Assembly: GCA_031253705.1 (NCBI GenBank)
Contig: JAIRVW010000175.1
Location: forward strand, 1-7,155
Reading direction: 5' to 3'
Length of the DNA: 7,155 bases
From: Brucellaceae bacterium
Lineage (GTDB): Bacteria; Pseudomonadota; Alphaproteobacteria; Rhizobiales; Rhizobiaceae
In this document: positions 1 to 4,902 of the stretch, in pieces
Layout: each line of letters starts with the position of its first letter
Position numbering within the stretch: position 1 is the stretch's first letter
The notes under the pieces: model-generated
Seen by the model: the letters and a program-made list of their open reading frames with translations, nothing else
Databases searched by the model: none
Told to the model about the DNA's origin: nothing
Program-made: the position numbers and the translations under genes

Positions 1-366
1 ATAGTGCTGGCTGGAATGATGATTGACATGCTCTGCCCAGACCCAGCGCACGCGATGGGCAATCCGGTGATAGCAGTAATAGCGCAGATCATCGAAGATA
101 AAGGCCGCAACAAATACCCACCAATGCAGGCCGAGATCAAAGAAACGGAACTGCCATACCCAGAGTAAAGCTGTGACAGAGACAAAACCGAGCAGCAAAC
201 CGGCCACGACATTACCGGTGCCCATTAACAGGCTGGTGAGCGCATCACGGGTCTCGAACTCGCCTTTACGGTGCCAGTAACGCACGGCGACAAGCTCGAT
301 CATAATAGCAAGGAGATAAAGCGGCACTGCCAGCAGTGTCACGTCGAAGAATGCCGGTTCACGCAT
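1..366 (-). CDS. Sterol desaturase / fatty acid hydroxylase family protein, N-terminal part (cut by window edge)
   Basis: The 122 visible residues run from an ATG at 366 to the left window edge with no stop, so the C-terminal part lies outside. Two histidine boxes mark the integral-membrane di-iron hydroxylase family (PF04116): HxxxH at residues 100-104 (HRIAH) and HxxHH at 113-117 (HVNHH). Hydrophobic segments lie at about residues 9-28, 46-70 and 82-92, as expected for a membrane enzyme whose histidines bind a cytoplasmic di-iron centre. Family members oxidise C-H bonds in lipids such as sterols, hopanoids, ornithine lipids or alkylglycerols; the substrate here cannot be told. The start is supported by a very strong purine-rich Shine-Dalgarno tract at 373-383 (AGGAGGAGAGG on the minus strand). 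The upstream gene on the same strand ends 81 bases away, so the two may be cotranscribed. The third histidine cluster, which should lie further on, is not in view. Confidence 0.88.
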   Translation of the reverse strand, partial: MREPAFFDVTLLAVPLYLLAIMIELVAVRYWHRKGEFETRDALTSLLMGTGNVVAGLLLGFVSVTALLWVWQFRFFDLGLHWWVFVAAFIFDDLRYYCYHRIAHRVRWVWAEHVNHHSSQHY

Positions 367-372
367 GCTGCA

Positions 373-383
373 CCTCTCCTCCT
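373..383 (-). promoter_or_regulatory. Strong ribosome binding site of the desaturase-family gene
   Basis: On the minus strand this tract reads AGGAGGAGAGG. It contains two overlapping Shine-Dalgarno matches, 6 and 11 bases upstream of the ATG at 366. It is the best ribosome binding site in the window and fixes the start of the gene. Its GGAGGAG core is complementary over 7 bases to the C-rich loop of the small-RNA hairpin at 1653-1686. Confidence 0.7.
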
Positions 384-397
384 GTATTTTTAGCCTC

Positions 398-442
398 ACC
401 AGAGCGGCATACATTCAAATCAGATCACAGTACTCGCTCTGG
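398..442. repeat. 8-bp inverted repeat between the two left-end genes
   Basis: CCAGAGCG at 398-405 and CGCTCTGG at 435-442 form a perfect 8-bp inverted repeat with a 29-base spacer. It lies between the stop of the 175-codon gene (448) and the ribosome binding site of the desaturase gene. No U-run follows on the minus strand, so it is not a standard terminator. It could be a leader hairpin or chance. Confidence 0.35.
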
Positions 443-447
443 GTTCT

Positions 448-975
448 TTAGTTTGTCGCATTATCACCACCGTCAAGTTGATCCGGTTTGACTGCAAAAT
501 GCCCTAGCCAGTCGCAGACCTGATCACGGGTTATCTTATCACTGAAAGTGAAAGAAGCGGCAGGCCATGTAAAATCATGCATTTTCAGAAACAGTCTTGT
601 TTCATCCTGCTTGCGGAGCGCCGCAATATTATCAGCCTGCAAAATACGTGTCAGATATTTTGCGCCTACGGCATGGACTATGCCGGTTCCCTGCTGGGCT
701 AAATCAAAAAAAGCGGTGCGCCGGTCACGCGTATAGCAAATCACATTGATCCTGCTTTCCGGATAATCCTGCCGGAAGCGCTCCAGCACATCCTGATCGC
801 TGTTTAAAACAGCCTGTTTGTTACCGCCCAAAAAATGAACGGCCAGCACACCGGTCAGAATACCGGCGACAATCATGCCAATCAGCACAGGCAAACTCAG
901 CAAGCGACCTGACCTCCCCCGCAAACAAGCCGTTCCTATGTATAAAACTGAGGTTCCCATGAAATCCGAACACAT
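448..975 (-). CDS. Hypothetical membrane-anchored protein
   Basis: I do not recognise this protein. It has a short basic N-terminus (RGRSGR, about residues 19-24), one clear hydrophobic helix at about residues 26-49 (VLIGMIVAGILTGVLAVHFL), and then a soluble, probably periplasmic domain of about 125 residues with mixed charge. This is the topology of a single-pass inner-membrane or signal-anchored protein. The longest form starts at ATG 975, directly after an in-frame TGA. A second ATG at 960 (residue 6) is equally possible. Neither has a strong Shine-Dalgarno sequence; a weak GAGCG precedes 975. The gene stops with TAA at 448 and sits just upstream of the desaturase-family gene on the same strand, so a shared transcript is likely. 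Length, codon use and uninterrupted frame support a real gene; the function is unknown. Confidence 0.72.
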   Translation of the reverse strand: MCSDFMGTSVLYIGTACLRGRSGRLLSLPVLIGMIVAGILTGVLAVHFLGGNKQAVLNSDQDVLERFRQDYPESRINVICYTRDRRTAFFDLAQQGTGIVHAVGAKYLTRILQADNIAALRKQDETRLFLKMHDFTWPAASFTFSDKITRDQVCDWLGHFAVKPDQLDGGDNATN

Positions 976-1205
976 TCAAGCGCTCAGTCATCGGGAGCAA
1001 AAAGCTGTATTTTCAGTTTCACCGTGATTTCAGAACCGCAAATTTACCGAGCGCTAACCTTAATATCGCCCTGCACTGCATAGCTCTTGAAATGTCATAA
1101 ATCCTGCACAACCCAAAGGCGATGTTTTTATGACAGTTACCTCGCCTTACCGCACTTAAATTACGCACCGACACGCTTTAACGAACGAAAATTTCAGCCC
1201 TGTCT

Positions 1206-1250
1206 GATTTTGTTCTAAAAGCGACAAAATCGCGATTTAAATCGTTTAAA
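1206..1250. promoter_or_regulatory. Cluster of operator-like inverted repeats upstream of DUF1127 gene
   Basis: GATTTTGT (1206-1213) and ACAAAATC (1224-1231) form a perfect 8-bp inverted repeat with a 10-base spacer. Immediately after it lies a perfect 12-bp palindrome, CGATTTAAATCG (1233-1244), and TTTAAA recurs at 1245-1250. The two TTAA cores are 5 bases apart, which does not fit the CtrA pattern TTAA-N7-TTAA. The cluster lies 120-170 bases upstream of the DUF1127 start and could bind a dimeric regulator. The regulator is unknown. Confidence 0.35.
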
Positions 1251-1278
1251 TGAGGTCTGCAAGGCTCGCAGAGGAGCT

Positions 1279-1416
1279 ATGCAATCTTGTCTCTCCTCAT
1301 TTTCAGAAGCGCGGGCTATATACAGGACAACAGATTACACAACACCACTAAACACAATCGAGGGTTTTAAAAATGAACATCATTCGCTCTTTCAACAACT
1401 GGCGCCGTTACCGTGA
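1279..1416 (+). CDS. Possible 45-codon upstream ORF overlapping the DUF1127 start
   Basis: An ATG at 1279 follows AGAGGAG (1270-1276) closely and opens a 45-codon frame that runs through the DUF1127 start codon in another frame and stops at TGA 1414-1416. The encoded peptide (starting MQSCLSSFSEAR) has no recognised domain. The GAGGAG could pair with CTCCTC at 1293-1298, hiding the start. Translation through the overlap would interfere with or couple to DUF1127 initiation. The Shine-Dalgarno spacing is short (2 bases from the GAGGAG end), and no homolog is known to me, so this may be chance. Confidence 0.2.
   Translation: MQSCLSSFSEARAIYRTTDYTTPLNTIEGFKNEHHSLFQQLAPLP
1360..1364 (+). promoter_or_regulatory. 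Ribosome binding site of the DUF1127 gene
   Basis: GAGGG lies 8 bases upstream of the ATG at 1373, separated by an A/T-only spacer. It supports translation of this very short gene. Its complement CCCTC occurs in the terminator-hairpin region of the same transcript (1823-1827). Confidence 0.6.
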
Positions 1417-1525
1417 CACAGTTTCCGAACTGAACCGTTTGTCCAACCGTGAACTCGGTGATCTCGGTATCTCCCGCTCCGACATTCCTTACATCGCCCG
1501 CAAGTCCAACACTGCCGGTATGTAA
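1373..1525 (+). CDS. DUF1127 family arginine-rich micro-protein (CcaF1-like)
   Basis: This 50-residue protein begins MNIIRSFNNWRRYRD and carries the DUF1127 (PF06568, YjiS-like) signature: a basic aromatic N-terminus (W10, R11, R12, Y13, R14) followed by LNRLSNRELGDLGISRSDI at residues 20-38. It has eight arginines and no signal peptide or membrane segment, so it should be cytoplasmic. DUF1127 proteins are typically 45-70 residues, so it is full length. Known family roles: in Rhodobacter sphaeroides CcaF1 binds RNA and affects sRNA maturation and RNA turnover; in Agrobacterium, DUF1127 proteins affect phosphate and carbon metabolism. Here the gene has its own GAGGG ribosome binding site and is followed by a hairpin-rich 3' region and a strong terminator. 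That arrangement parallels ccaF1-ccsR and supports an RNA-related role by inference. Confidence 0.93.
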   Translation: MNIIRSFNNWRRYRDTVSELNRLSNRELGDLGISRSDIPYIARKSNTAGM

Positions 1526-1652
1526 TCAAAGCAAGTCATTGCTAAAACTGTCAGGATCGGGAATTCGCCTGAACTGATAGTATGTAACAAAAACAAGCTG
1601 TGCCGGTTGCCTCCGCAATAACCGGCGCGGACGGATGAAAATCCACCCTTTC

Positions 1653-1686
1653 CATGGCCGGTAGTCCTCCTCCCATACCGGTCATG
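1653..1686 (+). other. RNA hairpin displaying CCUCCUCCC
   Basis: CATGGCCGGTA (1653-1663) pairs with TACCGGTCATG (1676-1686), giving 11 pairs with a single G-U at 1657/1682. The 12-base loop (1664-1675) carries CCTCCTCCC. A stem this regular, with the known sRNA motif centred in the loop, is unlikely by chance. The loop mimics and extends the 16S rRNA anti-Shine-Dalgarno CCUCC, so it could pair with purine-rich ribosome binding sites or with proteins that recognise the motif. Confidence 0.75.
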
Positions 1687-1808
1687 TTCCATTGCCTGCT
1701 GTCGTTCCTCCCGTATTTCAGCAGGCATATAGCGCTGTCAGATTTCATTCCCTATTGAAATCTCCCAATCTGCGCTGACTGATATCCCCCCATATCAGTC
1801 CATCCCCT

Positions 1809-1852
1809 AAATAGCTCCGTCGCCCTCCCTCCTGCGACGGGGCTATTTTTTT
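1809..1852 (+). terminator. Rho-independent terminator of DUF1127/sRNA transcript
   Basis: The 5' arm 1809-1823 (AAATAGCTCCGTCGC) and 3' arm 1834-1848 (GCGACGGGGCTATTT) form a 15-bp stem with one T-G pair (1816/1841). A T-run follows through 1852. The loop at 1824-1833 is CCTCCCTCCT, unusually C-rich and anti-Shine-Dalgarno-like. The T-run on only one side makes it directional for the plus strand. It insulates trmFO from the upstream transcript. Confidence 0.93.
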
Positions 1853-1939
1853 GTTTGCGCTTCATACATCCCTGCAAAAGCCTGTGATCAGACATTCAGG
1901 CAATTGATGCAGAGCCGCAAAAGCGGTATTGGACAAAGC

Positions 1940-3343
1940 ATGTCCAGTTCATCATCCTATTCACCTGTTCACATTATCGGTGGCGGCCTCGCAGGCAGCG
2001 AAGCTGCATGGCAAATTGCTGAAGCCGGTATTCCCGTCATCATTCATGAAATGCGCCCCGTGCGCGGCACGGATGCGCATAAGACGCAAGGGCTGGCAGA
2101 GCTTGTCTGCTCCAACTCCTTCCGCTCTGATGATGCTGAAACCAATGCTGTCGGCGTGCTGCATGCCGAAATGCGTCTTGCCAATTCGCTGATCATGGCC
2201 TGCGCCGATGCCAATCAGGTTCCGGCGGGCGGTGCGCTCGCTGTTGACCGCGACGGCTTTTCCGATGCCGTCACCGCAAAACTTGAAGCGCATCCGCTCA
2301 TCACCATTCAGCGTGAAGTGATTGAAGGTCTGCCGCCTGAAGACTGGGGCAATACCATCATCGCCACAGGCCCTCTGACAGCAGCAGAACTGGCACAGGC
2401 TATTGCGCAGGAAACCGAAGCCGATTCCCTCGCCTTCTTTGATGCCATTGCGCCGATCATCCATTTCGACAGTATCAATATGGATGTCTGCTGGTTCCAG
2501 TCGCGTTATGACAAAGTTGGTCCGGGCGGCACCGGCAAAGACTATATCAACTGCCCGATGGATAAAGAGCAGTATGAAGCTTTCATTCAGGCGCTAATTG
2601 AAGGTGAGAAGACTGAATTCAAGGAATGGGAAGGCACACCTTATTTCGACGGCTGTCTGCCGATTGAAGTCATGGCAGAGCGCGGCCCTGAAACCTTGCG
2701 CCACGGGCCGATGAAACCGATGGGGCTGACCAATGCCCATAACCGCGATGTAAAGCCTTATGCGGTCGTGCAGCTGCGTCAGGATAATGCGCTCGGCACG
2801 CTCTATAATATGGTCGGCTTCCAGACCAAGCTGAAATATGGCGTGCAGACGCAGATTTTCCGCATGATCCCAGGGCTGGAAAATGCAGAATTTGCCCGTC
2901 TCGGTGGCTTACACCGCAATACCTATCTCAACTCCCCGATCCTTCTGGATACCAGTCTGCGTTTGAAATCCCGCCCGCAAATCCGTTTTGCAGGTCAGAT
3001 CACCGGTTGTGAAGGCTATGTGGAATCCTCAGCAATGGGCCTGCTTGCCGGTCGCTTTGCGGCAGCACAGCAGCGCGGTGAAACTCTGCCGCCGCCACCT
3101 GTTACCACGGCTTTCGGTGCATTGCTCAATCACATCACCGGCGGCCATCTGGTCAGTGATGATGAGCCGGGTAAACGCTCATTCCAGCCAATGAATGTCA
3201 ATTTCGGCCTGTTTCCGGAAATCACCGTTCCGAAACAAGAAGGCGTGCGCCTGCGCGGCAAGGAAAAGACACAGGCAAAAAAACGCGCTCTCAGCGCACG
3301 CGCTTTGAGCGATTTCAAAGTCTGGCTGCAAGAACAGCAGTAA
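1940..3343 (+). CDS. trmFO: Methylenetetrahydrofolate-tRNA-(uracil-5-)-methyltransferase TrmFO
   Basis: This FAD/NAD(P)H enzyme forms 5-methyluridine at position 54 (T-loop) of tRNA in the cytoplasm, taking the methyl carbon from methylene-tetrahydrofolate instead of SAM as TrmA does. Numbered from the ATG at 1940 (467 residues), the N-terminal dinucleotide-binding motif [11 protein letters not shown] lies at residues 14-24. CSNSFR with Cys57 follows, and FDGCLPIE with Cys239 matches the nucleophilic cysteine region (Cys53 and Cys226 in Bacillus TrmFO). HRNTYLNSP and [11 protein letters not shown] (352-362) form the C-terminal FAD-contact region characteristic of the GidA/TrmFO family. Length is usual. 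The frame extends upstream to an ATG at 1907 and a TTG at 1904, but I prefer 1940: family N-termini begin only a few residues before the VHIIGGG strand, and GGA at 1931-1933 is a weak ribosome binding site. CAGG at 1897-1900 could serve ATG 1907. It appears monocistronic between two terminators. Confidence 0.95.
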   Translation: MSSSSSYSPVHIIGGGLAGSEAAWQIAEAGIPVIIHEMRPVRGTDAHKTQGLAELVCSNSFRSDDAETNAVGVLHAEMRLANSLIMACADANQVPAGGALAVDRDGFSDAVTAKLEAHPLITIQREVIEGLPPEDWGNTIIATGPLTAAELAQAIAQETEADSLAFFDAIAPIIHFDSINMDVCWFQSRYDKVGPGGTGKDYINCPMDKEQYEAFIQALIEGEKTEFKEWEGTPYFDGCLPIEVMAERGPETLRHGPMKPMGLTNAHNRDVKPYAVVQLRQDNALGTLYNMVGFQTKLKYGVQTQIFRMIPGLENAEFARLGGLHRNTYLNSPILLDTSLRLKSRPQIRFAGQITGCEGYVESSAMGLLAGRFAAAQQRGETLPPPPVTTAFGALLNHITGGHLVSDDEPGKRSFQPMNVNFGLFPEITVPKQEGVRLRGKEKTQAKKRALSARALSDFKVWLQEQQ

Positions 3344-3346
3344 TAT

Positions 3347-3379
3347 AAAAAAAGCCGCCTCAATGGGCGGCTTTTTTTT
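3347..3379. terminator. Bidirectional Rho-independent terminator between convergent genes
   Basis: GCCGCC (3354-3359) and GGCGGC (3366-3371) form the GC core with loop TCAATG. A run of seven A's lies before the core and eight T's after it, so a U-run is produced on either strand. It starts three bases after the trmFO stop and can also end the secDF operon transcript arriving from the right, after it has crossed the repeat element. Confidence 0.93.
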
Positions 3380-3380
3380 G

Positions 3381-3482
3381 AGCATTTCCAGCAAAAGTGG
3401 AAACCGGTTTTGCGTAAGGATAATGCGTAAAACAAAAGGACAGAGCGGTTCTATTGTTTCAATATGAACGGAAACCGCTCTA
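3381..3482. repeat. Palindromic intergenic repeat element (RIME / Bru-RS-like)
   Basis: This 102-bp stretch has the look of the dispersed intergenic mosaic elements of Rhizobiales. The left half contains nested inverted repeats: GCATT (3382-3386) with AATGC (3422-3426), and GCAAAA (3391-3396) with TTTTGC (3408-3413). TGCGTAA is directly repeated at 3411-3417 and 3424-3430. The right half is a hairpin, AGAGCGGTT (3442-3450) with AACCGCTCT (3473-3481), with further TTC/GAA and ATTG/CAAT pairing inside. The recurrent rhizobial phrases 'AGCAAAAGTGGAAACCGGTTTTGCG' style and 'GAGCGGTT...AACCGCTC' are recognised from memory. The element's right end overlaps the stop codon of the phytoene-synthase-like gene. 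Copy number elsewhere in the genome cannot be seen here. Confidence 0.72.
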
Positions 3483-4352
3483 CGATTTGAATGAGGATTT
3501 CAGGTAAATCCACTGGCGACGAAACTGCGACAGGTCAATGCCCTGTTCAGCCACTTGTTCCGGTTTGCGCTCTGCCCGTTTGAGCAACACAGGCACCAGA
3601 CGTACCGGCAGGAAGGCTGCTTTCAGGCTGGCAGGCATTGGCTGTTTTTCAAAAGCCGCATAATGCTCACGCGCCAGCGCTGTCAGCACAGAAACCACAC
3701 GTTGCATGGCTTGCGGATCATCACCTTTGATGAACTGCTCGGCGCTCACGCCCACGGCCTGCAACATATCAGCAGGCACATAGACCTGCCCGCGACGGCG
3801 ATGCAGCGGCATCAGCCGCAACAAACCGCTGATAGCCTGTGCGACACCGGCATGGCCGGATAATTCAGCCGAAGATTTTGCAGCCTCGCCGTCCAGTATC
3901 ATCGCAGCCATCTGCAAAATGGCGCAGGCCGTTTCGCCGCAATAGCCTTCCAGATCATTGCGGCTCGGCATCGGATCATTATAGAGATCGAAAATCCGCG
4001 CCTCGCAATAGGCGTCAAAAATGGTGCGCGGCAGCTGATAATCCTGAATGGCTTTCAGCAACAAAGCCGCCACAGGATTGCCGGTTACCGCACCATGCTC
4101 GGTGCCATTGATCAGATCGCGCCACCATTGCAGGCGCACCTCACCTGGCAATGCATCATGCACCACATCGCGGATACGGGCGATTTCGGCATTAAACGCA
4201 TAAAGAGCCGCAAGCGCAGGCCGCTTTTCTTCCGGCGCATAAAGCACTGCCAGATAGCGGTCAAAATCGCTCTGACGCAGAAATTGCAGGCAATGCTGAT
4301 AATTATCCATGTCAACTGCCGGTAATGCAGCGTTGTTCTCAGTTTCAGCCAC
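3480..4352 (-). CDS. Squalene/phytoene synthase family protein, NDUFAF6-like (probable non-catalytic)
   Basis: The protein has the trans-isoprenyl synthase head-to-head fold (PF00494) but matches the alphaproteobacterial group related to human NDUFAF6, a complex I assembly factor. Using the GTG at 4352 as start (290 residues), the first aspartate-rich motif of true synthases is replaced by YAFNAEIARIRD (about residues 51-62). The second is replaced by QAISGLLRLMP followed by HRRRGQVYVPADM (about 184-196). The Mg-binding aspartates therefore appear to be missing. The typical LQWWRD and YCEARIFDLYNDP blocks are present. The frame opens further upstream at a TTG (4370), but GGAG at 4363-4360 lies exactly 7 bases before the GTG, and the preceding gene ends 4 bases before it, so translational coupling is likely. 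ATG 4310 is a less likely alternative. The TAG stop lies in the edge of the repeat element. A role in respiratory complex assembly is inferred; lipid biosynthesis is not excluded. Confidence 0.85.
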   Translation of the reverse strand: MAETENNAALPAVDMDNYQHCLQFLRQSDFDRYLAVLYAPEEKRPALAALYAFNAEIARIRDVVHDALPGEVRLQWWRDLINGTEHGAVTGNPVAALLLKAIQDYQLPRTIFDAYCEARIFDLYNDPMPSRNDLEGYCGETACAILQMAAMILDGEAAKSSAELSGHAGVAQAISGLLRLMPLHRRRGQVYVPADMLQAVGVSAEQFIKGDDPQAMQRVVSVLTALAREHYAAFEKQPMPASLKAAFLPVRLVPVLLKRAERKPEQVAEQGIDLSQFRRQWIYLKSSFKS

Positions 4353-4356
4353 GCTC

Positions 4357-4746
4357 TTACTCCACGGCAATCAGAGCCGCAGCAACGGCACGGTCTTCCG
4401 CAAGCAGCACATTATAAGTGCGCACAGCAGCTCCGGTACTCATCGGATCAGAAGAAATACGATGATCGCGCAAGACCGCTCTCACCTCTTCCGGAATGCG
4501 GCGCAGATCCATGCCGGTACCAACCAGCAGAATTTCAATATCGCTCGCCTGCTGCAGGATCATATCCAGATCATCGACTGTCAGAATTGGCGGCTGCTTC
4601 GGCTCCCAGCCATGAATACCGGACGGCAGACACAATAATGAACCGCGATGCGACATTTCCGCAAAACGAAATCCGCCATTACCATAGGCATCAATCGGGG
4701 CACGCCCCGGAAAATGCGCTTCGCGGATTTCAATACCAGTGTTCAT
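4357..4746 (-). CDS. Mth938-like (DUF498) domain protein, NDUFAF3-like
   Basis: This 129-residue protein is a single Mth938-like domain (PF04430). Visible family blocks, numbered from the ATG at 4746, are FPGRAPIDAYGNGGFRF (12-28), HRGSLLCLPSGIHGW (33-47) and EILLVGTGMD (71-80). There is no signal peptide or membrane helix, so it should be cytoplasmic. The human relative NDUFAF3 is a complex I assembly factor, and in alphaproteobacteria such genes commonly neighbour secDF, as here. In-frame ATGs also exist at 4761 and 4749. I chose 4746 because AGAGAG (4757-4752) is then 5 bases upstream, and it leaves a family-typical N-terminus. The gene follows secDF on the same strand after a 156-base gap containing a strong hairpin, and is tightly coupled to the next gene, 4 bases away. 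Its molecular activity is not established. Confidence 0.88.
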   Translation of the reverse strand: MNTGIEIREAHFPGRAPIDAYGNGGFRFAEMSHRGSLLCLPSGIHGWEPKQPPILTVDDLDMILQQASDIEILLVGTGMDLRRIPEEVRAVLRDHRISSDPMSTGAAVRTYNVLLAEDRAVAAALIAVE

Positions 4747-4843
4747 CATGTCTCTCTTCATTCAGATCAGGCTTTGTCGGGCAACAATCGCTGCGATGCG
4801 CCCCTTCTACAGCAATATGGGTATTTTGCCACAGCCTTTAAAC

Positions 4844-4879
4844 AGTTTTGCCCGCAGGTTCATTACTGCGGGCAAAACT
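4844..4879. other. Perfect 14-bp hairpin between secDF and the Mth938-like gene
   Basis: AGTTTTGCCCGCAG (4844-4857) and CTGCGGGCAAAACT (4866-4879) are exact reverse complements around an 8-base loop. It lies 23 bases after the secDF stop. On either strand the GC core is preceded by T's and followed by A's, the reverse of a Rho-independent terminator, so simple intrinsic termination is not supported. An mRNA 3'-end stabiliser, processing site or partial attenuator inside the operon is more likely. Confidence 0.75.
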
Positions 4880-4902
4880 TGCTGTTACCATTGGCGGATT
4901 AC

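Larger units (their letters stand above)
976..1372. other. Divergent intergenic region, about 400 bp
   Basis: This AT-richer stretch separates the minus-strand hypothetical gene from the plus-strand DUF1127 gene, so it should hold promoters for both. I see no convincing sigma70 or RpoH -35/-10 pair in either direction; TATATA at 1317-1322 is the best isolated -10-like hexamer. The visible structure is two operator-like inverted repeats at 1206-1244 and a GAGGAG/CTCCTC inverted repeat at 1271-1298 around a possible short upstream reading frame. Confidence 0.6.
1526..1852 (+). ncRNA. 3' UTR-derived small RNA region with C-rich (anti-SD-like) hairpin loops, CcsR/cuckoo-like
   Basis: No credible protein gene lies here; the stretch is a chain of stem-loops ending in a terminator. 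Minor hairpins occur at 1530-1543 and 1547-1581. After an A-rich linker (about 1587-1597, a plausible RNase E site) come: H1 1598-1630 (11 bp with two G-U pairs, loop containing CCTCC); H2 1653-1686 (11 bp with one G-U, loop containing exactly CCTCCTCCC at 1666-1674); H3 1693-1727 (9 bp perfect, loop with CCTCCC at 1707-1712); H4 1740-1763 (8 bp perfect, loop TTCCCTAT); H5 1777-1800 (9 bp perfect, loop CCCCCC); and the terminator hairpin 1809-1848 (loop CCTCCCTCCT). Exact CCUCCUCCC loops downstream of a DUF1127 gene are the hallmark of the Rhodobacter CcsR1-4 locus, and similar motifs define rhizobial cuckoo RNAs. The mature 5' end is unknown; processing near 1590-1650 would give sRNAs of roughly 200-260 nt or smaller pieces. 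Function in masking ribosome binding sites is inferred. Confidence 0.68.

Noticed and set aside
1237..1249. CtrA binding site (TTAA-N7-TTAA)
   Set aside because: The two TTAA cores are separated by 5 bases, not 7.
1286..1322. CTTGTC and TATATA as a sigma70 or RpoH promoter for the DUF1127 gene
   Set aside because: The hexamers are about 25 bases apart, too far for either promoter type, and no better -35 lies 16-18 bases before TATATA.
1489..1748. Minus-strand reading frames of 65-79 codons over the 3' hairpin region
   Set aside because: They arise opposite the hairpin array, have no ribosome binding site or recognisable domain, and overlap the DUF1127 3' end. The RNA structure explains the sequence better.
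1654..1758. 34-codon plus-strand frame starting inside hairpin H2
   Set aside because: There is no Shine-Dalgarno sequence, the start codon is buried in the stem, and the frame is interrupted soon after. It is treated as part of the non-coding RNA.
1904..1939. Upstream TTG/ATG starts for trmFO adding 11-12 residues
   Set aside because: The added residues precede the usual family N-terminus. The CAGG before ATG 1907 keeps this open, but 1940 fits homologs better.
4844..4879. Rho-independent terminator of secDF
   Set aside because: The hairpin is strong, but neither strand has a U-run after the stem; the T's precede the GC core in both directions.
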